From: Flavobacterium sp. MFBS3-15
GTDB taxonomy: Bacteria > Bacteroidota > Bacteroidia > Flavobacteriales > Flavobacteriaceae
Direction: 5' to 3'
Assembly: GCF_026107645.2 (NCBI RefSeq)
Contig: NZ_JAPCHV010000011.1
Location: 62,001-126,000, forward strand
DNA: 64,000 bases
Shown here: positions 8,718-17,488 of the stretch, piece by piece
Layout: each line of letters begins with the position of its first letter
Position numbering within the stretch: position 1 is the stretch's first letter
The notes under the pieces: generated by a model
Told to the model about the DNA's origin: nothing
What the model saw: only the letters and a program-made list of their open reading frames with translations
The model's database searches: none
Position numbers and translations under genes: made by a program

Positions 8718-9236
8718 TTAGTTGGCATAAATGCCCCTGAATTTTCCCTGGGTCACAGTTTTGCTTTGTGAGCAGTCATCATCACTTTTACCTGTAAAAG
8801 TGAATGTTCCTTCGATCTTTTCAGCGCTGTAATGGGTTACTTTCAGTTCGCCCTCTGCCCCGGCACAATCTGCACTGCTTGCAAATGCTGTCTCCGTAGC
8901 CGTATCAAAAAATGCAACTGCATTTCCGGAAGCAGGCCCTACATCATAGGTCCCCGTAGCGGTAATACCCATAAGTGTAATTACCATGGTGTTGGTGTTG
9001 CCGCTTGTAGCGGTTATTGTTATAAAAGTGTCATCGCCAATAACCTGCTTTGTTGCAGATGCTGCATTGAAGCCCTGCTGTGACAAAGTTTCAAAAGTCG
9101 ACCCGCCTACTTTTGCACTGATATAGGTTCCGCTCGGTGTATTTCCGCCCGTGTTCCCGTCACTGTCGTCGCTGCAGGAAGTTAGTAGGGTTGTTGCTGC
9201 AATCATTGCCATTACTGTTTTGTAGATTGTTTTCAT
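8718..9236 (-). CDS. surface lipoprotein (module 2), paralogue of 5054-5551
   Basis: A 172-residue lipoprotein with signal peptide and lipobox LTSC; the mature end begins CSDDSDGNTGG, an acidic surface-export type signal. The beta-rich body shares the motif order of the 5054-5551 protein (SGTYISAKVGGSTF, ATGTYDVG, EGTFTFTGK). It heads module 2 (lipoprotein, small membrane protein, kinase, regulator) and is preceded by composite promoter site A. Possible roles are ligand binding for the sensor or simply being a regulatory target; the sequence cannot decide. Confidence 0.85.
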   Translation of the reverse strand: MKTIYKTVMAMIAATTLLTSCSDDSDGNTGGNTPSGTYISAKVGGSTFETLSQQGFNAASATKQVIGDDTFITITATSGNTNTMVITLMGITATGTYDVGPASGNAVAFFDTATETAFASSADCAGAEGELKVTHYSAEKIEGTFTFTGKSDDDCSQSKTVTQGKFRGIYAN

Positions 9237-9274
9237 AGTTTTAAAAGATAAATGATTATGTGATTTTTATTTGA

Positions 9275-9322
9275 CAAAGGTTTATAATTGGGGTATGCAG
9301 TTCAATACGAAGAGTTGCGTAT
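9275..9322 (-). promoter_or_regulatory. composite operator-promoter, site A
   Basis: On the minus strand: dyad ATACG-N8-CGTAT (9305-9322), its last T opening a TTG (9303-9305), then exactly 20 bases, then AACCTTTG (9275-9282), 38 bases before the lipoprotein start at 9236. The -7 box keeps TTTG but not the TA of TAnnTTTG. An AT-rich TTTAAAATAT block lies just upstream of the dyad, shared with site B. Same geometry as sites B, C and D. Confidence 0.65.
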
Positions 9323-9332
9323 ATTTTAAATT

Positions 9333-10313
9333 TTAATGTACGTATACGTCAAGCACGTTTTCGTCATTGTTTTCAAATGGTGCTGCAATGGTAGTTTCGG
9401 TAAGGTTAAAAACGTACGATTTTGATTTGGCATATCCTTCTCCTGTAACGGTCAGTACGCCCCTGTTCGAGTCTGAAGCCATTGCAACGCGGTATGATAG
9501 CCACCCTCCGGTAAGACCGCTTACGATAGTCATGTCCGATGAAGTCTTCGAATCCATGTTTATTATGCGTAGCCTGATCTCATTGCCGTCTGCGTATGGT
9601 ATGATTGCAAGCTTGCCATCGGTAGTAAATACACCATGGCCAACGGCATATTCTCCAATTCCTTCAAACATTTCGTTATGGTAAAGGCTTCCCGCGCCAT
9701 TGTCGCCTGTGCGGTTTATTATTTGAACGCGTGGGCCATTAGCAGCAGTGACAGGATTTAGCAGCAAGTAGCCCAGGTCATCTGTAATGTCTGCGGCATC
9801 ATATTGTCCGGGCAGGATTTGCAGCCCGCTCCCGTCCGTATTTACAATTTGTAATTTTCTGGTAGCATCAGGCCAGAAGGTTTCTTCAACAAAAAATATC
9901 TTATTACCACTGAGGTATCTTATCGCGCCGAAAGATACACTCGTGTCGTCTGCACTATATACCGCATTATCACCGGTTCCGTCAATTCCTGCGATGCGAA
10001 TTTGGCGGGTGCGCACAGCATCCGGAGAGAACGACAGCGTTTGATAGTCGCCATACGCAATCTTGTCGCCCTCCGGGCTGATAGCTAGTCCGGTGAAGTA
10101 GCTGCTGGAGTTTTGCAGGCGGTTGAGGACGATAGTAGGGTTATTGCCGTTTTCGCCCATGGATATCACCTTGGCGGTATCGATGGCTACGAGCACAAGT
10201 TCGCCGGGTTCATCCGGCCCGGGACCCGGATCGGAGGAATCGTCGCTGCTGCAAGAGGAAATAAGGCCTGCTGCAATGCAGAAAAATACAGGAAGAATTT
10301 TAGTGAGTTTCAT
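9333..10313 (-). CDS. lipoprotein with TolB/WD40-like beta-propeller
   Basis: A 326-residue lipoprotein: signal peptide with lipobox ISSC, then CSSDDSSDPGPGPDEP, a proline- and acid-rich linker. The body repeats beta-strand units with ISPEGDKIAYGDYQ, IRIAGIDGTGDNAVY, LQIVNTDGSGLQIL and LRIINMDSKTSSDM, typical of TolB-like or PD40 propellers that bind proteins or glycans. It is cell-surface or periplasmic by its acidic signal. It is transcribed from composite promoter site B and ends just before site A of the next lipoprotein gene. Function unknown. Confidence 0.75.
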   Translation of the reverse strand: MKLTKILPVFFCIAAGLISSCSSDDSSDPGPGPDEPGELVLVAIDTAKVISMGENGNNPTIVLNRLQNSSSYFTGLAISPEGDKIAYGDYQTLSFSPDAVRTRQIRIAGIDGTGDNAVYSADDTSVSFGAIRYLSGNKIFFVEETFWPDATRKLQIVNTDGSGLQILPGQYDAADITDDLGYLLLNPVTAANGPRVQIINRTGDNGAGSLYHNEMFEGIGEYAVGHGVFTTDGKLAIIPYADGNEIRLRIINMDSKTSSDMTIVSGLTGGWLSYRVAMASDSNRGVLTVTGEGYAKSKSYVFNLTETTIAAPFENNDENVLDVYVH

Positions 10314-10339
10314 AATAATCGGGTTTGAAGTTTACACCG

Positions 10340-10387
10340 CAAAGATGTAAAGTGGCTCAAACCAATTCAATACGAAACTATACGTAT
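10340..10387 (-). promoter_or_regulatory. composite operator-promoter, site B
   Basis: On the minus strand: dyad ATACG-N8-CGTAT (10370-10387), its last T opening a TTG (10368-10370), then exactly 20 bases, then CATCTTTG (10340-10347), 26 bases before the lipoprotein start at 10313. The AT-rich TTTTAAAATATACG block upstream is nearly identical to that of site A although the two spacer sequences differ. Confidence 0.65.
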
Positions 10388-10390
10388 ATT

Positions 10391-11347
10391 TTAAAACCGA
10401 ATATGCGAATGCTGTTGCTGTAAGGCGGCTATTTTATCATTGAGGTTTGATAAAAAATCCCTGTGCTGCTGCGATTCGGGATTAAAAGAGCGGTGCTGCA
10501 ATCCTTTTTGTATGCTGTCGGCCATTTTCATGGTGGCCAGGGCTTCGTGGGTCATGAAGGCGTCGGTAAAGCGCTCCCAAATGTAGTTGATTGCTACCTG
10601 GTTGGGGTGAATCATGTCCTCTGCATAAAAGCGGTAGTCGCGCAGCTCGTCCATCATTATTTCGTAAGAGGGGAAATAACCAGTTGCCGGTTGTTGGTTG
10701 CCGGTTGCCAGTATTTGATGGAGGGCGGTGATGAGGTTGGCCTTGCTCCACTGGTTTTGCACAAAGCCGTCCTTAATGTGGCGCACGGGTGAAATGGTAA
10801 AGATGATGTGTGCTTCGGGATTGGTATCCTTTACCAAAGTTATGATGTTTTGCAGGCTTTGGCGTATCGAATCTACAGAAAGCAATTCTTTCGTAAATTC
10901 TTTTTGCGGGACTTTATGGCAGTTGGCAACAAGCTCCCCGCTTGCATTGCTGCGGTATACCCATGCCGTGCCCAGCGTAATGATAAGGTGCGATGCGGCT
11001 TTTATTTCGGCATTTGCCAAGGCGGCAGCGCTGTTGAGGTTTTGCAGTAAAACATCCTTGTCCGGATGGCTGAGGTCGGAATGCGCATCGAAGCAGTGCC
11101 AGCGCTCGTTATGGAAAAAAATATCGCCTTCGGTAAACGTTTTGCCGTTTACAGCGAAGGCGATGAATTTTTCGAGGGCAAGCGGGTGAAACAGTATGCC
11201 AAACGGGTTGGTCGTGTTCCTGAACTTAAAATAGTCCAGCTTTTGCCTTATGTTTACCGCAAAGCATGAACCCAATGACACCACCCTGCTGTTGTACTCA
11301 ATGGGATTACTGCTTTTCTGGACGGGTATTTGGGTTGTGAATTGCAT
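10391..11347 (-). CDS. GSCFA domain protein (SGNH-hydrolase-like)
   Basis: A 318-residue protein with the family signature SLGSCFAVNI (about 28-37) and, near the C-terminus, DMIHPNQVAINYIWERF. The DMIH segment has the Asp-x-x-His arrangement of SGNH hydrolases and the Ser of GSCF could be the nucleophile, so an esterase or lipase-like activity is inferred, not shown. No signal peptide is present, so it is probably cytosolic. The Gln/Pro-rich stretch ATGNQQPATG (about 223-232) is encoded by a simple DNA repeat and is probably an insertion. The start lies 3 bases after the stop of the lipoprotein gene at 11351, so the two genes are likely co-transcribed. Confidence 0.85.
   Translation of the reverse strand: MQFTTQIPVQKSSNPIEYNSRVVSLGSCFAVNIRQKLDYFKFRNTTNPFGILFHPLALEKFIAFAVNGKTFTEGDIFFHNERWHCFDAHSDLSHPDKDVLLQNLNSAAALANAEIKAASHLIITLGTAWVYRSNASGELVANCHKVPQKEFTKELLSVDSIRQSLQNIITLVKDTNPEAHIIFTISPVRHIKDGFVQNQWSKANLITALHQILATGNQQPATGYFPSYEIMMDELRDYRFYAEDMIHPNQVAINYIWERFTDAFMTHEALATMKMADSIQKGLQHRSFNPESQQHRDFLSNLNDKIAALQQQHSHIRF
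10681..10711. repeat. simple GGTTGCC-type repeat inside GSCFA gene
   Basis: Two copies of ttgccggttg separated by ttgg, in a 31-base stretch that reads as near-mirror text (cagttgccgg ... ccggttgccag). It keeps the reading frame and encodes ATGNQQPATG. Simple repeats of this kind normally lie between genes, so this one looks inserted into the coding region. Confidence 0.55.
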
Positions 11348-11350
11348 TGA

Positions 11351-12121
11351 TTATTCGTAGAAATATTGGATGTTAGTCTGATCATTCGAACCATCTGTAA
11401 GGTTGGTTTCCACAGCAGTTGTTGGATAATCATCAGAATTATAAGTGTAAGTTCTGGTTATGCTTTCAGGATCAGCCCCAGTCTGTGTGTAAGTGAGCAG
11501 GTTGTTTTTGCCGCCATATATTCCATCAAGGAGTGTAAAGATATCCTGTGCAAACGTATTTTTCATTGGGTTGTTCTTCGAGTCGTAAGTGTTTACGGCT
11601 GTATCGCCTTCCGAAACAAGCTTGGTCATATTACCATTAGCTATAGTAATTGTTCCTTCTTCCCACAGTTCTGTTTGGGAATCCATGTCGCCAATATAGA
11701 TAGTACGCGATATTGTGCCATTGGAATTGTATGTAAATACAGATTTTTCAGCCCATTCTTCATCACCTTCTTCCAAAGCATACCAATATTCGACACGGGT
11801 AGCAAGCCTGCCGTTGTTATCGTAAGTCAAAACATCTTCACCAGTAAGGTGATTAGTATCATCATATGATTTTATCCCAGATAGTTTATTGTTAGTATAA
11901 AAGTATTCTGTTCGATAACCGTCAGATTCATTTTTCCGCACAAGTTTGTCCTCGTCATAAGTATAAGTTGTAGTGAAGCTAGTTCCATCCTCATACGTCT
12001 CAACCATTTTCTTCAGCAATACTGCGTCGGAATTATTGTTGTTGTTTGAAGAAGAATCGTCATCAGAACATGATGTGATCATAACCAGGGCAATAGCTGC
12101 CGCAGCAAAAATTTTTTTCAT
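11351..12121 (-). CDS. lipoprotein with YD-like repeats, paralogue of 12178-12936
   Basis: A 256-residue lipoprotein: signal peptide with lipobox ITSC, mature start CSDDDSSSNNNNN (acidic, then an Asn run). The body has repeated beta-hairpin units such as FTTTYTYDEDKLVRK, TEYFYTNNKLSGIKSY and DVLTYDNNGRLATRVEY, the Y-D/N-N-G-R pattern of YD/RHS-like repeats in Bacteroidota lipoproteins. It probably resides on the cell surface. It forms a tandem pair with the next gene upstream (12178-12936), 56 bases apart. Function unknown. Confidence 0.8.
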   Translation of the reverse strand: MKKIFAAAAIALVMITSCSDDDSSSNNNNNSDAVLLKKMVETYEDGTSFTTTYTYDEDKLVRKNESDGYRTEYFYTNNKLSGIKSYDDTNHLTGEDVLTYDNNGRLATRVEYWYALEEGDEEWAEKSVFTYNSNGTISRTIYIGDMDSQTELWEEGTITIANGNMTKLVSEGDTAVNTYDSKNNPMKNTFAQDIFTLLDGIYGGKNNLLTYTQTGADPESITRTYTYNSDDYPTTAVETNLTDGSNDQTNIQYFYE

Positions 12122-12177
12122 TTGGTAAATTGGGTTTGTTAGTGATTAAAAATTGTTGAAATATGTAAAGTAGGGTA

Positions 12178-12936
12178 TTAATACATGAACCATATCTGTG
12201 TTGTCTGCCCATCCTCAACTTCGGTAGCAGATACAGGATAATCTTTGCTGTTGTAGGTAAACGTTGCGCTATAAGAAGGCCCATTGCTGTGTGTAGCACC
12301 GGTTACATTGTTAATGCCGCCATACCCCCACGCAATGTTCAGCGGGCTAATGCCGGTAATGTTCAGTTCGGCATTATTGGCACCGTCAAAAGTATAGGAA
12401 GAGTTTCCTGAAGCCGATGCATAGGCTGTAACGTTCCCGTTGGCAATGGTAAGCGTACCTTCTTCAGTAATTTCGGTTTGCGATTCATGGTCGCCGCTAT
12501 ACTTTATAAGCGAAACGGTTCCGTCTGCATTGAAAGTAAAGGTTGTCCTGTCGGCCCATGGCACTGGTGTAGGATCTTCGCCTTCCTCGCCGGGTACGTT
12601 TTCAATGCCATATTCGAGCATTTCGATTATCCTTCCCTCAGTATCGTATGTAAATTCGGTAGTTTGTGCCTGACCGCTGTTCTCAAAATATTCCACTGTG
12701 GTAATCTGTTCGCCGGTATAGGTAAATTCCATCCTTTGCCCATCGCTTCGCAATATCGATGCTATTTTGGCACCCTCATATTCATATAGGGTGGTGAATA
12801 GGATACCGTCCTCAGATTGCTCGATCTTTTTCTTAAGGAGTACCTCTTTTACATTGGTATCGTCTGAAGAGACCACTTCAGAACAGGAAGTAAAAAGGAA
12901 CAGGGCAGCAGCGGCTGCCGCAATTATTTTTTTCAT
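12178..12936 (-). CDS. lipoprotein with YD-like repeats, paralogue of 11351-12121
   Basis: A 252-residue lipoprotein: signal peptide with an alanine-rich core and lipobox FTSC, mature start CSEVVSSDDTN. The body carries the same repeat units as its neighbour (LFTTLYEYEGAKIA, MEFTYTGEQITTVEY, TEFTYDTEGRIIEML, TFTFNADGTVSLIKYSG) and the same closing pattern TYNSKDYPVSATE. The two genes arose by tandem duplication. Export to the outer membrane is expected; whether it reaches the surface is less certain because the acidic residues start later. Confidence 0.8.
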   Translation of the reverse strand: MKKIIAAAAAALFLFTSCSEVVSSDDTNVKEVLLKKKIEQSEDGILFTTLYEYEGAKIASILRSDGQRMEFTYTGEQITTVEYFENSGQAQTTEFTYDTEGRIIEMLEYGIENVPGEEGEDPTPVPWADRTTFTFNADGTVSLIKYSGDHESQTEITEEGTLTIANGNVTAYASASGNSSYTFDGANNAELNITGISPLNIAWGYGGINNVTGATHSNGPSYSATFTYNSKDYPVSATEVEDGQTTQIWFMY

Positions 12937-13077
12937 TGGTTGGTTATAAGTGTTGCAATATTATGAAAAACGCAGGAAAAAGTAATTTATTCTAGATGTA
13001 AAACACATTATAAGTTATTTGCAACTCTCGTAATCCCATTTTTAATCAGGGTTTCATCTGCTACTGTAGAAATTATT

Positions 13078-13200
13078 TTCACGCAAAGTCGCAAAGCCGC
13101 CAAGACTCATACCGGAAATGTTGCGCTGATAAGCCGCAAAGTTGAATTGCATGCAATTCTATGCGTACAACCTTTACGTCTTAGCGCTTTTGCGTGAAAT
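13078..13200. repeat. palindromic intergenic repeat beside alaS
   Basis: Outer arms ttcacgcaaa (13078-13087) and tttgcgtgaaa (13189-13199) are complementary, and further partial pairing follows inside (caaagccgccaagac against gtcttagcgcttt). A perfect 16-base palindrome, gaattgcatgcaattc, lies at 13144-13159. The whole can fold into a long hairpin. It lies between the alaS stop codon and the lipoprotein gene and has no coding capacity; it looks like a dispersed flavobacterial repeat. Confidence 0.65.
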
Positions 13201-13244
13201 TCAAAAAAGATTTGCGTGAAGTAATCTTCGCGAGAAACATAAAC

Positions 13245-15872
13245 TTACTTCACAAACTCAACAGCCGCGCCCAGCGCTTCATTGATGCCGCCGGGGTTTT
13301 TGCCGCCTGCCGTTGCAAAGAAGGGCTGCCCGCCGCCGCCGCCCTGGATGTATTTACCCAATTCGCGTACCACCTGGCCGGCGTTGAGGCCTTTTTCGGC
13401 CACAAGCTCTTTGGATATGTAGCACGTCAGCATTGGCTTGCCATCGGTTACGGTTGCCAGCACAAGGAACAGGTTCGTACCCAGGTTGCCCAGCTCATAA
13501 GCAAGGTCTTTGGCGCCGTTAGCGTCAAGGTCGACTTGTTTGGCAAGGAACTGCACACCGTTGATGTCCTGCAATTCTTTCACCAGGTCACCTTTCAGGT
13601 TTTTAGCCTTGTCGCGAAGCAGTGCCTCCAGCTGTTTTTTCAGTTTTGTATTTTCATCCTGCAACGATACCACAGCTTTCAGGGTATCCTGCGGGTTTTT
13701 CAGTGCATTGTTGATTTCTTCAAGCGCTTTTTCCTGCCTGGCAAAGTACTCCTTCACAGCCTCGTTGGTAATGGCTTCGATACGGCGTATGCCTGCCGCA
13801 ACCGCCCCTTCGCTCACAATCTTGAAGTACCATATATCGGCAGTGTTCTTCACGTGGATGCCCCCGCAAAGTTCCATGCTCTCGCCAAATTTGATCGCAC
13901 GCACATTGTCGCCATACTTCTCGCCGAACAACGCCATCGCGCCTTCCTCCACCGCCTGCTTGAACGGTATGCTCCTGCGCTCGATAAGCGGCAGGTGCTC
14001 CTGTATGCGGGCGTTCACGAAGTCCTCCACCTGTTGCAGCTCCTCATCGGTCACTTTGGCAAAGTGCGAGAAGTCGAAGCGCAGGTAGTTAGGGCTAACC
14101 AATGAACCTTTCTGTTCCACGTGCGTGCCGAGGATGGTCCTCAACGCCTGGTGGAGCAGGTGGGTAGCCGAGTGGTTGCTCGCCGAATCGTCACGCAGCT
14201 TTTCATTTACTTTCGCGGTAAACACGCCTTCTACATTTTCAGGCAGTTCCTGGGTAGTGTGTATGATGAGGTTGTTTTCCTTTTTAGTGTCAAGTACTTC
14301 TATGCGGTCATTGGCAGATTCCAATACGCCGCGGTCGCCTACCTGCCCGCCGCCTTCAGGATAGAATGGTGTTGCATTAAGAACGATTTGGTATTGTATG
14401 CCATCTTTTGCAGAATCTACCTTTCGGTAACGGGTTATCTTTACCTCGTTTTCAGTTTGGTCATAACCAACGAAACTTTCAGTATTGCCCTCTGTCAAAA
14501 TAACCCAGTCGCCCTTAGCTACTTCATTGGCTTCACGCGAGCGGTCTTTTTGTTTTTTTAGTTCAGCATCGAAAGACGCTTTGTCATAGGTATATCCTTT
14601 TTCCTTTAATATAAGCGCAGTAAGGTCTTCCGGAAACCCAAAAGTGTCATACAGTTTGAAAACTTTTGCTCCCTCAACTTCCTTACCCTTTGTTTCGCCG
14701 ACAACATCTTCCAGTAGTTCCATCCCAAGCACCAGTTTTTGAAGGAAAGAGGCCTCTTCCTCACGGATGACATTCGTTACCAAACCCTGCTGGTTCTTTA
14801 TCTCTGGGAAGAATTCGCCCATCTGGCTGGATAGCACTGCCACTAGTTCATTGATGAACGGCTCTTTCTTGTCAAGGAAGGTAAAGCCGTAGCGTATCGC
14901 CCTCCTCAATATCCTGCGGATTACGTAACCGGCACCACCGTTAGAGGGCAGCTGGCCGTCGGCAATGGCAAAAGCCACGGCACGTACGTGGTCGGCGATA
15001 ACGCGTATGGCGATGTTGGTTTTCTCTTCGGCATCGTTGGCGGCCTTCGAGTTGTATTTTGCACCAGTTAGGGCTTCTATTTTTTCAATCAGCGGAGTGA
15101 AAACGTCGGTGTCGTAGTTGCTCTGCACGTTTTGCAGCACCATGCACAGGCGCTCAAAGCCCATACCGGTATCTACATGCTGTGCCGGGAGTTTTTCCAA
15201 AGACCCATCGGCCTTGCGGTTGAACTCCATAAATACGTTGTTCCATATCTCTACTACCTGTGGGTGGTCGGCATTCACAAGGTCTTTACCGTCAACTTCG
15301 GCCTTCTCTGAAGCCGAACGGATATCCACATGTATCTCCGAGCACGGCCCGCACGGACCCTGGTCGCCCATTTCCCAGAAATTGTCTTTCTTGTTGCCAA
15401 GCAGGATGCGGTCTTCCGCGATAAGCGATTTCCATATGTCGTAGGCCTCCTGGTCGAAGGGCACATTTTCTTCAGGGCTGCCCTCGAATACAGTTACGTA
15501 CAAGATGTCTTTCGGTATTTTGTACACTTCCGTAAGCAGTTCCCATGCCCAGTGGATCGCATCTTTTTTGAAGTAATCGCCAAAGCTCCAGTTGCCCAGC
15601 ATCTCGAACATGGTGTGGTGGTAGGTGTCAAAGCCTACATCCTCAAGGTCGTTGTGCTTGCCGCTCACGCGAAGGCATTTCTGGGTATCGGCAATGCGCC
15701 TGCTCTTTGGCGTGCCGTTGCCCAAAAAGTATTCCTTGAACTGCGCCATCCCCGAGTTGTTGAACATCAGGGTAGGGTCATCTTTGGTTACGATAGGCGC
15801 CGATGGCACGATGAGGTGGCCTTTGCTTTCAAAAAAATCGAGGAATTGCTTCCTTATGTCGCGGGATTTCAT
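13245..15872 (-). CDS. alaS: alanine--tRNA ligase
   Basis: An 875-residue protein of full family length. The class II catalytic core is at the N-terminus ([19 protein letters not shown], motif 2 region [15 protein letters not shown]), followed by the editing domain with the zinc-binding motifs HSATHLLH and CGGIH, and a C-terminal coiled-coil and glycine-rich domain ([17 protein letters not shown]). It charges tRNA-Ala and clears Ser- or Gly-mischarged tRNA in the cytosol. The start at 15872 gives [14 protein letters not shown], the conserved N-terminus. It is transcribed alone. Confidence 0.98.
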   Translation of the reverse strand: MKSRDIRKQFLDFFESKGHLIVPSAPIVTKDDPTLMFNNSGMAQFKEYFLGNGTPKSRRIADTQKCLRVSGKHNDLEDVGFDTYHHTMFEMLGNWSFGDYFKKDAIHWAWELLTEVYKIPKDILYVTVFEGSPEENVPFDQEAYDIWKSLIAEDRILLGNKKDNFWEMGDQGPCGPCSEIHVDIRSASEKAEVDGKDLVNADHPQVVEIWNNVFMEFNRKADGSLEKLPAQHVDTGMGFERLCMVLQNVQSNYDTDVFTPLIEKIEALTGAKYNSKAANDAEEKTNIAIRVIADHVRAVAFAIADGQLPSNGGAGYVIRRILRRAIRYGFTFLDKKEPFINELVAVLSSQMGEFFPEIKNQQGLVTNVIREEEASFLQKLVLGMELLEDVVGETKGKEVEGAKVFKLYDTFGFPEDLTALILKEKGYTYDKASFDAELKKQKDRSREANEVAKGDWVILTEGNTESFVGYDQTENEVKITRYRKVDSAKDGIQYQIVLNATPFYPEGGGQVGDRGVLESANDRIEVLDTKKENNLIIHTTQELPENVEGVFTAKVNEKLRDDSASNHSATHLLHQALRTILGTHVEQKGSLVSPNYLRFDFSHFAKVTDEELQQVEDFVNARIQEHLPLIERRSIPFKQAVEEGAMALFGEKYGDNVRAIKFGESMELCGGIHVKNTADIWYFKIVSEGAVAAGIRRIEAITNEAVKEYFARQEKALEEINNALKNPQDTLKAVVSLQDENTKLKKQLEALLRDKAKNLKGDLVKELQDINGVQFLAKQVDLDANGAKDLAYELGNLGTNLFLVLATVTDGKPMLTCYISKELVAEKGLNAGQVVRELGKYIQGGGGGQPFFATAGGKNPGGINEALGAAVEFVK

Positions 15873-15926
15873 ATTTCGGGATACTAATTTATTTTACCAT
15901 TTATATTTATAAGCCACTGTTGCTAG

Positions 15927-16392
15927 TTTTTAACCACATAGGTACATAGCTAACTCGGCGGCAAAGAACTAAAATATTCACTTACATATGTTTTTTGACC
16001 TTCTCTAAAAATGTTAGAGCAATTAAAGTTGATCAATATTCCTTTCGGAGCTTTCAATAGCTTCATATAGGTGAGAAGCTGCGCTTCGAAAGCGGGCGTA
16101 AATTCCTGCACAGTTTTCAATTCAAGAACGATGACGTTTTCCACAAAAAGGTCACATCGGAAGTCTAATTCCAGTAGTTTTCCTTTGTAATAAACAGGTA
16201 GTTGCATCTCTGTGTAAAAATTTATTTTTCTATGCTGCAACTCTTCTTTAAGGCATTGATGATACACGCTTTCCAACAATCCCCTCCCCATAATTTTATG
16301 CACTTCAATCGCAGCCCCGATAATCTCATAGGTTAATTCATCAAGATATTTTTTCGTGACCAAGCTCATCTATGTGCCTATGTGGTTAAAAA
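15927..16392. mobile_element. inverted-repeat-bounded GxxExxY cassette (putative)
   Basis: The 23-base arms at 15927-15949 and 16370-16392 are inverted copies with a single mismatch (core taaccacatagg against cctatgtggtta). The GxxExxY coding region (15950-16369) fills the space between them exactly, with the stop codon touching one arm and the start codon the other. No target-site duplication is visible. A related pair of arms without the gene lies at 32268-32409. Mobility is inferred. Confidence 0.5.
15950..16369 (-). CDS. GxxExxY protein, PD-(D/E)XK nuclease-like
   Basis: A 139-residue protein with the family-defining GRGLLESVY (G-x-x-E-x-x-Y, about 29-37) and a PD-(D/E)XK-like core: Glu in YTEMQLPV, Asp in ELDFRCDLFVEN and the ELK of VIVLELKTVQEF (about 87-98). 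Length is normal for the family. Nuclease activity has been proposed from fold similarity for this family; no substrate is established. It is bounded by near-perfect inverted repeats, which suggests a role in, or carriage by, a small repeat element. Confidence 0.85.
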   Translation of the reverse strand: MSLVTKKYLDELTYEIIGAAIEVHKIMGRGLLESVYHQCLKEELQHRKINFYTEMQLPVYYKGKLLELDFRCDLFVENVIVLELKTVQEFTPAFEAQLLTYMKLLKAPKGILINFNCSNIFREGQKTYVSEYFSSLPPS

Positions 16393-16440
16393 TTTATCGC
16401 CCATAAATTAAAAAGGATTCCGCGAAGTCGCAACATTTAC

Positions 16441-16448
16441 TATATTTG
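16441..16448 (+). promoter_or_regulatory. -7 promoter box for the M23 peptidase operon
   Basis: TATATTTG matches the Bacteroidota -7 consensus TAnnTTTG and lies 62 bases before the peptidase start codon. The -33 region holds only TTC (16418-16420), 20 bases upstream, so the match is partial. Confidence 0.5.
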
Positions 16449-16510
16449 TTCGTTTTCACGCTACTTTACAGGCATTTTTCGTAAGGTGCAAAAATAGAAT
16501 AATTTAAGAC

Positions 16511-17488
16511 ATGGCGAAGGTAAAATATTACTTTGATACCGAAAACCTGGCCTACCGGAAGATAAAGACCAAGCTTAGCAAAAAGATAGGCGTGGTGCTG
16601 CTTTTCCTCACGGCGGCGGCCCTCTTCGGGTTCCTGTGTTTTGTCGCGCTCCTTAATACGCCGTACTTCGAAACGCCGAAGGACAGGCTGCAGGCCCGCG
16701 AGATAGAGAACATGAAGATACGTTACGAGATTCTCAACCGTAAAATGGAAGAAGTGGAGGAAGTGCTTGCAAACGTGGAGGACCGCGATAATAATATTTA
16801 CCGTACCTACTTCAATACGACACCAATCCCGGAAGAGCAGCGCAAGGCGGGCTTTGGTGGTGTAAACCGCTATAAGGACATGGAGGGATATAATAACTCC
16901 GAACTCGTTATCAACACGACCAAAAGGCTGGATGTCATCTCGAAGGAATTGGTAGTGCAGTCCAAATCGCTTGATGAAATTGCGAAGCTGGCAAAAGACA
17001 AGGAAAAACTATTAGCCTCGATACCTGCCATACAGCCGGTCAAGAACGAAGACCTGCGGATGATGGCTTCCGGTTTTGGATACCGCAGTGACCCTTTTAC
17101 CAAGATACGCAAATTCCACGCCGGGATGGACTTCTCTGCACGCACCGGTACGCCCATTTTTGCCACGGGTGACGGCGTAGTGGTCGTGGCCGATAACAAG
17201 ATGTCGGGCTACGGCAACCGCATCGTGATACGCCACGGATTTGGTTACGAAACGCTATACGGCCACATGAGCAAGTTCAAGGCGAAAGCGGGACAGAAGG
17301 TGAAGCGCGGCGACATCATTGGCTACGTGGGCAGCACGGGCCGCAGCGAGGCGCCCCACCTGCATTATGAAGTGCATAAGAACGGCGAGGTGATCAACCC
17401 GATAAATTTCTATTACGGAAATATTTCTGCCAAAGAATACATTTTAATTTCTAAATTAGCTAACCAGGAAAACCAATCGTTAGACTAA
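16511..17488 (+). CDS. M23 family metallopeptidase, membrane-anchored
   Basis: A 325-residue protein with one N-terminal transmembrane helix (about 24-48), a coiled-coil region (about 60-190) and a C-terminal LytM/M23 domain (about 190-300). Zinc ligands are visible in HAGMDFSA (H-x3-D) and HLHYEV (H-x-H), and the domain also has GYGNRIVIRHG and LYGHMSKF, so it is probably catalytically active. It would cut peptide cross-links of peptidoglycan in the periplasm. Its stop codon overlaps the start of the MerR gene (TAATG), so they are co-transcribed. Confidence 0.92.
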   Translation: MAKVKYYFDTENLAYRKIKTKLSKKIGVVLLFLTAAALFGFLCFVALLNTPYFETPKDRLQAREIENMKIRYEILNRKMEEVEEVLANVEDRDNNIYRTYFNTTPIPEEQRKAGFGGVNRYKDMEGYNNSELVINTTKRLDVISKELVVQSKSLDEIAKLAKDKEKLLASIPAIQPVKNEDLRMMASGFGYRSDPFTKIRKFHAGMDFSARTGTPIFATGDGVVVVADNKMSGYGNRIVIRHGFGYETLYGHMSKFKAKAGQKVKRGDIIGYVGSTGRSEAPHLHYEVHKNGEVINPINFYYGNISAKEYILISKLANQENQSLD

